A stretch of 8,224 nt of DNA from JAOUEA01 sp040511595 (GTDB lineage Bacteria; Actinomycetota; UBA4738; HRBIN12). The position numbers and the translations under genes are program-made. Shown here one piece after another: positions 1 to 7,205 of the stretch. The first letter of the stretch is position 1, and each line of letters begins with the position of its first letter. The stretch spans positions 1-8,224 of the forward strand of contig JBEVGU010000059.1 in NCBI GenBank assembly GCA_040511595.1, in the 5' to 3' direction. The notes beneath the pieces were generated by a model that did not search any database, had not been told where the DNA came from, and saw only the letters and a list, made by a program, of their open reading frames with translations.

Positions 1-92
1 CTATCGGCCGATGCCCGAAGAACCGTCGAAGGTCCTATTCGGAACCACCCCTCCGCTACCCGAATACAGGTAACGAAGCGTCCCCGAACCTC

Positions 93-100
93 GGGAGGGG
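93..100 (+). promoter_or_regulatory. Shine-Dalgarno for the PAS-domain gene
   Basis: GGGAGGGG lies 8 bases before the ATG at 109, while the in-frame GTG at 100 begins inside it. The spacing therefore favours the ATG and trims three residues from the longest open frame. No convincing -10/-35 pair was seen in bases 1-92. Confidence 0.6.
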
Positions 101-108
101 TGAGAGTC

Positions 109-564
109 ATGCGACAGTGGGAACTGATCGGCATCACCGACACGGTGCCGATCCCACAGGCACCACCGCCTCCGCGCTCGCGGTTCTCGAACGCGGAGAC
201 GATCGGGGCGGCAACCGAAGGCCGACCCGTGTTCTTCTGGAGCACCGACACGGCCCTGCGTGTGCGGACCGTGACAGGAGCGGCGACCGAAGTGATCGGC
301 CTGCCATTCTCGAAGGTCGAGGGCCGTGATCTGATCGCGGTCTTCGGCATGGAAGGCCCGAACCTCGCGCTGCTCGACGCGCACGTGGCCGCCCTGAACG
401 GCGAGACCGCCTCGTTCACGCTCGAAGGATCGCGAGCGACGGTACGCTGTCAGGTCGCGCCGACGCACGACGCGCTCGATCGCGTGATCGGCACCTTCTG
501 CCTGGCGACCAAGGTGGAGCGGGTGGACCTCCGCGAGGTTCCCCAGCCCGTCGCGGTCGCCTGA
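109..564 (+). CDS. Stand-alone PAS-domain protein (putative small sensor)
   Basis: This encodes about 151 residues, of which residues 40-137 look like one PAS fold. It opens with a FFWSTDTALRV strand, followed by a TGAATEVIGL segment, an EGRDL turn, a helical AHVAALNGE segment, and closing strands ending near GTFCLATKVE. PAS domains bind small ligands or cofactors, or mediate dimerisation. No kinase, GGDEF, HTH or membrane segment is attached, so the output partner and ligand are unknown. The first 25 residues are proline-rich and probably disordered. A GTG in frame at 100 would overlap the purine-rich GGGAGGGG (93-100). The ATG at 109 sits 8-10 bases behind that ribosome site and is the better start. 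The gene converges on hemL and shares a hairpin with it. The PAS assignment is from pattern recognition only; the coding call is fairly secure, the function is not. Confidence 0.75.
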   Translation: MRQWELIGITDTVPIPQAPPPPRSRFSNAETIGAATEGRPVFFWSTDTALRVRTVTGAATEVIGLPFSKVEGRDLIAVFGMEGPNLALLDAHVAALNGETASFTLEGSRATVRCQVAPTHDALDRVIGTFCLATKVERVDLREVPQPVAVA

Positions 565-576
565 GACTACCTACCT

Positions 577-605
577 CCGGCGTCCGACCGCCCGTCCGGC
601 GCCGG
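577..605. terminator. GC hairpin between convergent PAS gene and hemL
   Basis: Bases 577-584 pair with 598-605 (8 bp including one G-U). After a C-C mismatch, 586-588 pair with 594-596 around a 5-base loop. The hairpin starts 12 bases after the PAS stop and 28 bases after the hemL stop, the right place for a shared bidirectional terminator. Neither strand has a T-tract after the stem. This is therefore at best the U-less type common in high-GC genomes, or a hairpin assisting Rho. Confidence 0.5.
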
Positions 606-633
606 GGGAACCGGGATCGACCAGCCTGCCGCG

Positions 634-1926
634 TCAGTCCCGGAACGACGACACGGCCTCGAGGATCTTCTCCGTCTCCTCGGGGCCGTGCGTCGTGCTC
701 AGGGTCCACAGCTCGTAGCCGGACGGCGGCAGGGCCACGCCGTTGGCGAGCATGTGATGGAAGAACCGCCCGAACCGGGCGTGATCGGCGGCGCAGGCTC
801 CGGTGAAGTCACGAACCGGCCTTGCGGTGAAGAACACGCTGAGTAGCGAGCCGGCGCGGTTGACCGTCACGGGGATGTCCGCGGCCGCGAGGGCGGCCTC
901 GAGCCCACGGCCGAGCACGTCCGCCGTCTCCTCGAGTCCCTCGTACGGATCGGTCGCCCTCGCCAGGTCGAGGGTCGCGATGCCCGCGGCGACCGCGACC
1001 GGATTCCCGCTCAAGGTGCCGGCCTGGTAGACGGGACCATCCGGCGCAAGGTGGGCCATCAGCTCGGCGCGACCCCCGAAGGCCGCGCACGGGAACCCCC
1101 CGCCCATGACCTTGCCGAGCACCGTGAGGTCGGGCGCCACGCCGTAGTACGCCTGCGCTCCCCCGTAGGCGATGCGGAACCCGGTGATCACCTCGTCGAA
1201 CAGCAGCAGGGACCCGTGCTCGTCGCAGAGCGTCCGGAGCCCTTCGAGGAACCCGGGCTCGGGCGGCACGACGCCCATGTTCGCGGCCGCCGGCTCGACG
1301 ATCACGACCGCGACGTCGTTCCCGCGCTCGGCGAGGATCGCGCCCACCCCCTCGAGGTCGTTGAACGGCGCGGTGAGCGTGTCGCGCGCCGCGCCCTCGG
1401 TCACCCCCGGAGACGAGGGGATGCCGAGCGTGGCGAGTCCGCTGCCCGCGCCTCTCGCGAGCAGTGAGTCGGAGTGCCCGTGGTAGCAACCCTCGAACTT
1501 CACGACCAGGTCGCGACCGGTCGCCCCGCGCGCCAGCCGGATCGCGCTCATCGCCGCCTCGGTGCCGCTGTTCACGAGGCGGACGCGCTCCACGCCCGGC
1601 ATCGCCGCCACGATGCGTTCGGCCAGCTCGACCTCTCCGGGCGTGGACGCCCCGAACGAGGTGCCCTTCGCGGCGGCGACCGATGCCGCCTCGACGATCT
1701 CCTTCCGAGCATGGCCGAAGAGCAGCGCGCCCCACGACTGCACCAGGTCGACGTACCGGTTGCCGTCGACATCGATCACGAAGGCGCCGTCCCCCCGATC
1801 GATGAACACGGGCGTGCCGCCCACCGCCCCGAACGCGCGCACGGGCGAGTCGACCCCGCCTGGGATGACGCCGAGGGCTCGGTCGAACAGTTCCTCGGAG
1901 CGGTTCACGGCGTCGACGAGAGCCAT
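634..1926 (-). CDS. hemL: Glutamate-1-semialdehyde 2,1-aminomutase
   Basis: This PLP enzyme converts glutamate-1-semialdehyde, the product of HemA, into 5-aminolevulinate in the cytosol, the last step of the C5 route. The protein is 430 residues, the usual family length. It begins with the family-typical IPGGVDSPVRAF (residues 21-32). NSGTEA (119-124) lies in the cofactor phosphate site and DEVITGFR (244-251) carries the aspartate that contacts the PLP pyridine nitrogen. K272 in GKVMGGGFP is the expected Schiff-base lysine, and GTLSGNP (303-309) follows. The presence of this lysine context and the N-terminal motif separates it from ordinary class III aminotransferases. The ATG at 1926 lies 22 bases inside the end of hemB with no clear Shine-Dalgarno, suggesting translation coupled to hemB. 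It is the last gene of the heme block. Confidence 0.96.
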   Translation of the reverse strand: MALVDAVNRSEELFDRALGVIPGGVDSPVRAFGAVGGTPVFIDRGDGAFVIDVDGNRYVDLVQSWGALLFGHARKEIVEAASVAAAKGTSFGASTPGEVELAERIVAAMPGVERVRLVNSGTEAAMSAIRLARGATGRDLVVKFEGCYHGHSDSLLARGAGSGLATLGIPSSPGVTEGAARDTLTAPFNDLEGVGAILAERGNDVAVVIVEPAAANMGVVPPEPGFLEGLRTLCDEHGSLLLFDEVITGFRIAYGGAQAYYGVAPDLTVLGKVMGGGFPCAAFGGRAELMAHLAPDGPVYQAGTLSGNPVAVAAGIATLDLARATDPYEGLEETADVLGRGLEAALAAADIPVTVNRAGSLLSVFFTARPVRDFTGACAADHARFGRFFHHMLANGVALPPSGYELWTLSTTHGPEETEKILEAVSSFRD

Positions 1927-2891
1927 CCGGCGGCGTCTCGGGCGTGGTAGGTGAGGACGAGGTCGGCGCCCGCCCGCCGGATCGACGTGAGGGTCTCGAG
2001 GACCGTGCGGCGCTCGTCGAGCCAGCCGTTCGCGGCCGCGGCCTTGAGCATCGCGTACTCGCCGCTCACGTGGTACGCGGCGACGGGGTACCCGGTATCT
2101 CGCTTCGCGCGGGCCACCACGTCGAGGTAGGGGAGCGCCGGCTTCACCATCACGATGTCGGCGCCTTCGTCGATGTCGGCGCGGATCTCACGCAGGGCCT
2201 CGTCGGCGTTCGCGGGATCCTGCTGGTATCCGGCGCGGTCGCCGAACCTCGGCGCGCCCTCGGCCGCGTCCCGGAAGGGACCGTAGAAGGCGCTCGCGAA
2301 CTTGGCCGCGTACGCCAGGATGACGACGTCGTCGTGGCCGGCGGCGTCGAGCGAGCCACGGATCGCGCCCACTTGCCCGTCCATCATGCCGCTCGGTCCC
2401 ACGACGTGGGTGCCGGCCTCGGCCTGCGCGAGGCCGATACGCCGATAGCGCTCGACCGTGGCGTCGTTGTCCACCTCGTTCCGGTCGTTCAGGACGCCGC
2501 AGTGTCCGTGGTCGGTGTACTCGTCGAGGCAGAGATCGCTCATCACGACCGCGTCGTCGCCGAACTCCTCTCGGACCGCCGAGATCGCCCGCTGGGCGAT
2601 GCCACCCGGGTTCCAGGCCTCTGAGCCTTCGGCGTCCTTGTGCGCCGGAACGCCGAAGAGCATGAACGCCCGGACGCCGGTCTCGGCGATCGAGACCGCT
2701 TCCTTGCGCAGCGACTCGAGCGTGTGCTGGAACTGCCCGGGCATCGACGAGATCGCCACCGGTTCATCGATGCCCTCCTTGCAGAACAGGGGCGCGATCA
2801 GGTCGTCGGCGTGCAGCCGCGTCTCGCGGACCAGGGCGCGCAACGCCGGCGTGCGTCGGAGTCGGCGCGGGCGGTGCTCAGGGAAGCTCAT
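1905..2891 (-). CDS. hemB: Delta-aminolevulinic acid dehydratase (porphobilinogen synthase)
   Basis: HemB condenses two 5-aminolevulinate molecules into porphobilinogen. The protein has 328 residues, standard for the family. The two active-site lysines are visible: K197 in AYAAKFASAFYGPF and K250 in MVKPALPYLD, the latter being the Schiff-base lysine. The metal-site segment at 119-134 reads DLCLDEYTDHGHCGVL. It keeps C121 and C131, but the middle cysteine of the classical three-cysteine zinc site is D123. From family knowledge this intermediate cysteine/aspartate pattern occurs in bacteria, so metal use (Zn versus Mg) is not settled by sequence. The ATG at 2891 has no Shine-Dalgarno but has a TAnnnT element 6 bases upstream, so it may be read as a leaderless message in addition to read-through from hemD. 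Its 3' end overlaps hemL by 22 bases. Confidence 0.97.
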   Translation of the reverse strand: MSFPEHRPRRLRRTPALRALVRETRLHADDLIAPLFCKEGIDEPVAISSMPGQFQHTLESLRKEAVSIAETGVRAFMLFGVPAHKDAEGSEAWNPGGIAQRAISAVREEFGDDAVVMSDLCLDEYTDHGHCGVLNDRNEVDNDATVERYRRIGLAQAEAGTHVVGPSGMMDGQVGAIRGSLDAAGHDDVVILAYAAKFASAFYGPFRDAAEGAPRFGDRAGYQQDPANADEALREIRADIDEGADIVMVKPALPYLDVVARAKRDTGYPVAAYHVSGEYAMLKAAAANGWLDERRTVLETLTSIRRAGADLVLTYHARDAAGWLSSTP

Positions 2892-2897
2892 CGCGTC

Positions 2898-2903
2898 AGC
2901 CTA
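2898..2903 (-). promoter_or_regulatory. Possible internal leaderless -10 element before hemB
   Basis: On the minus strand TAGGCT ends 6 bases before the hemB ATG, fitting the actinobacterial leaderless pattern in which transcription starts at or next to the start codon. It lies in the 57-base hemD-hemB gap, the only real intergenic space among hemA to hemL. No recognisable -35 hexamer sits at 16-18 bases. Six bases of this type occur often by chance, so support is moderate to weak. Confidence 0.35.
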
Positions 2904-2948
2904 CCGGCGTCGGCGACGATCCCGCCGGGGGTAGACGCAGGTCTGGGT

Positions 2949-3719
2949 CTAGCGCGCGCTCGCCCGAGCTCGCCTCGGCGCGAAGGCCCGCTCGAGCGCC
3001 GCGACCACGCCCTCGATCGTGTGCGGCCGCGCGACGGCGTGCACCGTGAGCCCGTGGGACCGAGCCTCCTTCGCCGTGACCGGACCGATGCACACGACCT
3101 TCGGGGCCCCCTTGATCGTTCCGAGCGCGCCGACGAACCCGCGCACGGTGGACGCGCTCGTAAACGTGATCGCGTCCACCTCGGCTCCGGCGAGCGCATC
3201 GCGGGCCTCCTTCGGGAGGGACCGCGGCATGCGCGTGCGGTAGGCGTCGACGCGGGTGGGGGACCAGCCCTTGGCCGCGAGCCCGTCCTCCAGCCCGGGC
3301 GGCGCGATGTCCGCGCGGGCACACAGCACCGGGCCGGCGCCGCGAGGGAAGGCTCGCACCAAACCGGCCGTCGTGAACGTCGTGGGGACGAGGTCGGGTG
3401 CACGCCTGGTCCATCGTCGGAACGCGTCCGACGTGCCGTCGCCGATCGCGGCCACCTTCGTCTCGCCGAGCGCCCGAGCGGACGGGAGCCTCGAAGCGAG
3501 CACCTCCACCGTCGTCCGGCTCGTCAGCGTCACCCACGCGAACCTCCCTCCCTCGAGGTCGGCGAGGGCATCGGTGAGCGCGGCCGACCGTGCGGGCAGG
3601 AGCTCGATCGACGGCGCGACGACCGCCCTGGCTCCTCGCCGGCGGAGCGCCGCGACCAGCGAGGACGACTGATCGGCGGGCCGTGTGACGACCACCGTGC
3701 GTCCGGTGAGGCCGCTCAC
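2949..3719 (-). CDS. hemD: Uroporphyrinogen-III synthase
   Basis: HemD closes and inverts ring D of hydroxymethylbilane to give uroporphyrinogen III, the branch point to heme, siroheme and cobalamin. From the GTG at 3719 the protein is 256 residues, the usual size for a single-function HemD. This poorly conserved family is recognised by the N-terminal VVVTRP (9-14), the FTSASTVRGF segment (186-195), the CIGPVTAKEARSHGL segment (210-224) and a final TIEGVVAAL helix (234-242). The start overlaps the hemC stop as GTGA. The open frame continues upstream to 4448, but that part is antisense-type sequence within hemC coding DNA, and homology begins only at 3719. It is not fused to a CobA-type methyltransferase, unlike the fused versions known in many actinobacteria. 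The C-terminal 12 residues are arginine-rich and probably disordered. Confidence 0.93.
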   Translation of the reverse strand: MSGLTGRTVVVTRPADQSSSLVAALRRRGARAVVAPSIELLPARSAALTDALADLEGGRFAWVTLTSRTTVEVLASRLPSARALGETKVAAIGDGTSDAFRRWTRRAPDLVPTTFTTAGLVRAFPRGAGPVLCARADIAPPGLEDGLAAKGWSPTRVDAYRTRMPRSLPKEARDALAGAEVDAITFTSASTVRGFVGALGTIKGAPKVVCIGPVTAKEARSHGLTVHAVARPHTIEGVVAALERAFAPRRARASAR

Positions 3720-4618
3720 TCCTGGCCGACCTCGGCCAGGATTCGCTCGGCGCCCTGCGCGATCAGATCCTTGGCGGCCGCCGCGGCGACGTCCTCGACG
3801 GTCGCGCCGTCGATCTCGGTCCTCAGCACCGTCGTGCCGTCCGGCGTCGCGATCACCGCGGCGAGCGAGATGGACTCGGCGTCGATCGTCGCGTACGCGC
3901 CGAGGGGCAGAGCGCAGCCTCCGCCGAGCCGCCACATCAGCGACCGCTCGGCCTCGAGCGCCCAATGGCTGGGCTCGTGGTCGAGCGACGCGACGGCCGC
4001 CGACGTGTCCGTGTCGTCGTCGCGCGTCTGGATCGCGAGGCATCCCTGTCCCGGAGCCGGCACCATCATCGTGACCGGCAGCGGGCGGGCGTTCGGTGGC
4101 GCGAGCCCGAGCCGTTCGAGGCCGGCGGAGGCGAGCACCGCGGCGTCGACCTCCCCCGTTTCGACCTTGCGCAGCCGGGTGCCGATGTTGCCCCGCAGGT
4201 CGACGACCTCGAGCCCCGGGAAGGCGGCCAGCAGCTGCGCGCGACGTCGCAGGCTCGACGTGCCGATCAACGCGCCGTCCCGCAGCGCGCCCGCCACCCG
4301 GCACACGAGCACGTCGGCGGGTTCGACGCGGGGGGGCACGGCCGCGATCGTGAACCCCTCGTCGTCCTCGGCCGGCAGGTCCTTCGCCGAATGCACCGCC
4401 ACGTCGATGTCGCCTGCCTCGAGTGCGTCGAGGATCGTGTCGATCCACATGCCCTTGAGGCCCTGGGGAGGCAGCTCAGCCGGCCGCTCCTCGTCGCCGG
4501 AGGTGCTCATCGGCACGATCTCGGCATGCGCGCCGGTGCCCTCGAGCCGGACCCTGACCTCCTCGGCCTGTGCGAGCGCGAGCGGCGAGCGGCGGGTGCC
4601 GATCCGTAACGCGTTCAC
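3716..4618 (-). CDS. hemC: Hydroxymethylbilane synthase (porphobilinogen deaminase)
   Basis: HemC joins four porphobilinogen units into hydroxymethylbilane using a covalently bound dipyrromethane cofactor. The protein is 300 residues, near the family norm. Visible motifs in order are RIGTRRSPLALAQ (5-17), HSAKDLP (76-82) with the catalytic aspartate D80, GTSSLRRRAQL (119-129), DLRGNIGTRLRK (140-151), PAPGQGCLAIQ (187-197) and LGGGCALPLGAY (231-242). C235 in the last is the cofactor attachment cysteine. The substrate-loop region around residues 55-66 reads KGMWIDTILDAL rather than the more familiar KGLFVKELE type, a modest divergence. Translation starts at a GTG (4618) overlapping the hemA stop by four bases, and the gene ends in a matching GTGA overlap with hemD. 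The three are therefore almost certainly co-translated. Confidence 0.97.
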   Translation of the reverse strand: MNALRIGTRRSPLALAQAEEVRVRLEGTGAHAEIVPMSTSGDEERPAELPPQGLKGMWIDTILDALEAGDIDVAVHSAKDLPAEDDEGFTIAAVPPRVEPADVLVCRVAGALRDGALIGTSSLRRRAQLLAAFPGLEVVDLRGNIGTRLRKVETGEVDAAVLASAGLERLGLAPPNARPLPVTMMVPAPGQGCLAIQTRDDDTDTSAAVASLDHEPSHWALEAERSLMWRLGGGCALPLGAYATIDAESISLAAVIATPDGTTVLRTEIDGATVEDVAAAAAKDLIAQGAERILAEVGQE

Positions 4619-5904
4619 TCGTCCGAGGCGACGGTCTCGCCGTCGACCCCGAGGAGCTCGGCGAGCATGCGCGCGTGCGCTCGGTCGGTGCCCGGCTCGG
4701 AACGTTCCTTGAGGGCGACGATCGGATCGTGCAGGAGCTTGGCCGAGATGCCGCGGGCCAGTCCTTCCACGGCCTCAAGCTCGTCGGGTGTCAGCCGGTC
4801 CAGACGCGAGGCGAAGCGATCGAGCTCGCCTCGCACGATCTCGTCGCCGCGTCGCCGGATCGCCGTGATCAGCGGCGCGAGCTCGTCGCCGCGACGCCGC
4901 ACGACGTAGCGACCGACCTCTTCCTCGACGATCTCGCGCGCCCTGGCGATGTCTCCGGCGGTCTCGGTGTCGTGCTCGGCGATGTGCTCGCGCAGCGCGA
5001 CGATGTCGATCACTCGCGCGCCGACGACGGAGGCCGCGCCGGGGTCGACGTCTCGCGGCACCGCGAGGTCCAGGAGGACGAGGGGCCGCTCATCGCCTCG
5101 GGCGGCCATGGCGTTGGCGACCACCGAGCGATCGATGACGATGCCGGCCGCACCGGTGGCGCTGACCAGCAGGTCGCAGCGGCGGAGGGCTTCGGGCAGC
5201 GCGTCGAGCTCTCCGTGATCGGCCTGGGTTCGTTCCGCGAGCGCTCGAGCGTGCTCGAGGGAGCGGTTCAGGATGCGCACGGGCCCGACTCCGCGGCGGC
5301 GCAGATGCTTCACCGCCAGGGCGGCCATCGTGCCGGCGCCCACAACGACGACCTCACGGTCGGCGAGCCCGCCGATCGCGTCCTCCGCGATATCGGCCCC
5401 CAGGCCCACGAAGGCGTCCGGAGCCTTCCCCAACGACGTCTCCTGCCTCACACGGCGACCGGCCCGGCCCGCGGCGTGGAACAGCCCCGTGAGCGAGGTG
5501 GCCGAGGCGTCGTCGGCCTCCGCCCGTCGCAGCGCCTCGCGCACCTGCGTGGCGATCTGGGTCTCGCCCAGCACCATCGAGTCGAGCCCGCTCGCGACGG
5601 AGAACAGGTGGTCGGCGGCGTCACGCTCCCAGTGGGCGTACATGGGCTCGGCCAATTCCTCGGCCCCGACGCCCCGCGTCTCTGTGAGCACCCGTTTCAG
5701 AGCCAGGAAGCCCGTGTGGTAGCTCGCGACCTCGCCGTAGACCTCCACCCGGTTGCACGTGGACAGGACCACCGCGCCGTCGACCCCGTCGACGTCTTCG
5801 ACGCTGCGATAGGCCTTCGTCATGTCGTCGTCGGTGAACGAGAGCCGCTCCAGCAGCTCGATCGGCGCGCGACGGAAGGAGACCCCGAGGGTGAGGATTG
5901 GCAT
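4615..5904 (-). CDS. hemA: Glutamyl-tRNA reductase
   Basis: HemA reduces glutamyl-tRNA(Glu) with NADPH to glutamate-1-semialdehyde, the committed and usually rate-controlling step of C5 heme synthesis. From the ATG at 5904 the protein is 429 residues. The catalytic cysteine is C50 in LSTCNRVEVYG, and H99 is at the expected place. SGLDSMVLGETQI (105-117) follows, then the nucleotide-binding VVVVGAGTMAALAV (185-198), LLDLAVPRDVDP (277-288) and a C-terminal helical dimerisation region. One oddity is GVSFRRAP near the N terminus, where most relatives have histidine in place of F10. An in-frame ATG at 5922 would add six residues. Neither start has a well-spaced Shine-Dalgarno (GGAG is only 2 bases from 5904), but family alignment favours 5904. 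The frame stays open much further upstream inside the oxidoreductase gene, which is not homologous sequence. Its stop overlaps the hemC GTG. Confidence 0.96.
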   Translation of the reverse strand: MPILTLGVSFRRAPIELLERLSFTDDDMTKAYRSVEDVDGVDGAVVLSTCNRVEVYGEVASYHTGFLALKRVLTETRGVGAEELAEPMYAHWERDAADHLFSVASGLDSMVLGETQIATQVREALRRAEADDASATSLTGLFHAAGRAGRRVRQETSLGKAPDAFVGLGADIAEDAIGGLADREVVVVGAGTMAALAVKHLRRRGVGPVRILNRSLEHARALAERTQADHGELDALPEALRRCDLLVSATGAAGIVIDRSVVANAMAARGDERPLVLLDLAVPRDVDPGAASVVGARVIDIVALREHIAEHDTETAGDIARAREIVEEEVGRYVVRRRGDELAPLITAIRRRGDEIVRGELDRFASRLDRLTPDELEAVEGLARGISAKLLHDPIVALKERSEPGTDRAHARMLAELLGVDGETVASDE

Positions 5905-5963
5905 GGCTCCGTAGGCGTGCATGGTATCGCCGCACGTCGCGGCATGTCTCCCGAGCTCGGTGG

Positions 5964-7154
5964 TCAGGCCGAGCCGGCTTCGAACCGCAACGGATCGTAC
6001 GGGGCGGCATCGAACGGAGGGTGCTCGCCCGCGATCTGAGCCGCGACGAGCTGCGCCGTGCCCGCGCCGAGGATTACGCCCTCCGATCCGTGGCCCGTCG
6101 CGACCTGGAGGCCTTCGCGCACCGCGCCCACGAGCGGCCGCTCGTCGGGCGTGAGCGGCCGCAGCCCCCACCACGACGATCGGACCTCGGCATCGCGCAC
6201 CGAAGGCACGAGCTCGGCCGCGGCCTCGAGGAGTCGCCCGACGACCGCCTCCTCGTTCGGCTCCGGGGTGATCCAGGTCTGCCTGGTCGAGCCGATCACG
6301 ATCGTTCGACCGTCGGCGTGTGGATGCAGCAACGAGCCCACGTCGCTCCGGGGTTCGCCTTCCTCGATCACCTCCGTCGCGGTCGGCCATCGAGCGCCGC
6401 CCTCCTCGTGGAGCGCGGAATGAGGACCCGGCGCCTCGACGAGGTGGCGCAGCAGGTTCGGCTGCGCCGGTGCGACCCGAACCAGCCACCCCCGAGCCCC
6501 GACGATCGGCAGGTGCACCCCCGCCTGCTCGAGCAGCGTCGAGGACCACGGTCCGGCCGCGACGATCGTGGTGGGCGCGTCGATCGGGCCGTCGTCGGTC
6601 ACGACCCCGAGCACTCTCTCGCCGAGCAGGCGGAGGGCGCGGGCGTGCGTGTGGTGGCGGATCTCGGCCCCTCGGTCTCGCGCCACCAGCGCGAGGGCGA
6701 CCGTGAGGGCCCCGGGATCGAGGCGATACCCGTCGTGCACGATCCACGCGCCGGCGAGGTTTCGCTCCAGCGCCGGCTCGCGCTCCCGCAGGTCGGCCGG
6801 CGACCCGATGTCCTTCGCGGCGATGCCGTGGCGACGGGCCCGGGTCACGGCGGCCTCGGCGATCCTCGCCTCACGCGCGTTCGTCGCCGCGAGCACCGTG
6901 CCGACGGGCTCGGCGTCGAGCCGCAGGTCGAGCGGCGCGTCAGGCGCGAGCCGCAGATAGGCGCCCAGGCTTGCTCGAGCCATGGGCACGTTCACGTCGT
7001 CGTCGGGCAGCACCCACAGGCCCTGGTTGCGACCGGAGGCGTGTGCCGCGAGGTGGTCCCGCTCCACGAGCGTGACCGAGGCGCCGCGCCCGGCCAGCTC
7101 GAACGCACAGGCGGCGCCGATCACGCCGCCTCCCACGATCACCACGTCGGGCAT
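5964..7154 (-). CDS. FAD-dependent oxidoreductase, DAO (D-amino-acid oxidase-like) family
   Basis: The protein is 396 residues and belongs to the DAO superfamily (glycine oxidase, DadA, sarcosine-oxidase-beta and similar enzymes). The N-terminal dinucleotide fold is VVIVGGGVIGAACAFEL (4-20) ending in the acidic E31 of VERD. SGRNQG (40-45) resembles the FAD-contacting loop. IVAAGPWS (197-204) and the C-terminal WWGLRPLTPDERPLVG (328-343) plus ATGHGSEGVILGAGTA (352-367) complete the FAD site. There is no transmembrane segment or signal peptide, so it is probably cytosolic. The likely reaction is oxidation of a secondary or primary amine, but the substrate cannot be read from sequence. It lies 59 bases upstream of hemA on the same strand and probably heads the transcript. 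It is not a HemY-type protoporphyrinogen oxidase, which belongs to the amine oxidase family. The ATG at 7154 has no Shine-Dalgarno and fits a leaderless start. Confidence 0.88.
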   Translation of the reverse strand: MPDVVIVGGGVIGAACAFELAGRGASVTLVERDHLAAHASGRNQGLWVLPDDDVNVPMARASLGAYLRLAPDAPLDLRLDAEPVGTVLAATNAREARIAEAAVTRARRHGIAAKDIGSPADLREREPALERNLAGAWIVHDGYRLDPGALTVALALVARDRGAEIRHHTHARALRLLGERVLGVVTDDGPIDAPTTIVAAGPWSSTLLEQAGVHLPIVGARGWLVRVAPAQPNLLRHLVEAPGPHSALHEEGGARWPTATEVIEEGEPRSDVGSLLHPHADGRTIVIGSTRQTWITPEPNEEAVVGRLLEAAAELVPSVRDAEVRSSWWGLRPLTPDERPLVGAVREGLQVATGHGSEGVILGAGTAQLVAAQIAGEHPPFDAAPYDPLRFEAGSA

Positions 7155-7161
7155 GGCGCGA

Positions 7162-7167
7162 AGACTA
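7162..7167 (-). promoter_or_regulatory. Putative leaderless -10 element of the oxidoreductase/heme transcript
   Basis: Minus-strand TAGTCT is followed by exactly 7 bases and then the ATG at 7154. The expected transcription start therefore coincides with the start codon. The absence of any Shine-Dalgarno in those 7 bases supports leaderless translation. No good -35 hexamer is visible 16-18 bases upstream (that stretch is a G-run on this strand). It may drive the whole block down to hemL. Confidence 0.5.
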
Positions 7168-7205
7168 CAGATGCGGTCTCGCGACCCCCGCCCTTCGAAG
7201 GTCGG

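Noticed and set aside
1..92. Promoter or sigma-factor site upstream of the PAS gene (GGAAC at 41-45)
   Set aside because: No matching -10 partner at a suitable distance. TCGGCCGA at 4-11 is just a short GC palindrome.
1..468. 155-codon minus-strand frame across the PAS gene and the window's left end
   Set aside because: It is arginine-rich with no recognisable fold, while the opposite strand gives a coherent PAS domain with a ribosome site.
3720..4448. Upstream extension of the hemD frame that would give a 499-residue protein
   Set aside because: The extra part is an alternative frame of hemC and lacks CobA methyltransferase motifs, so it is not a CobA-HemD fusion. The GTG at 3719 overlapping the hemC stop is the natural start.
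2640..4712. 690-codon open frame on the plus strand, antisense to hemB, hemD and hemC
   Set aside because: It lies opposite well-identified heme genes, its composition is arginine/serine/proline-rich as expected for antisense frames in high-GC DNA, and no domain is recognisable.
5905..5963. Separate promoter or Rex-type operator before hemA
   Set aside because: No well-placed TAnnnT before either ATG and no TTGTG-type palindrome was found in the 59 bases; read-through from the oxidoreductase gene is simpler.
4615..6747. 710-codon minus-strand frame extending HemA upstream by about 280 residues
   Set aside because: Family similarity begins at the ATG at 5904. The upstream part is an off-frame reading of the oxidoreductase gene and is low-complexity arginine/alanine/glycine sequence.
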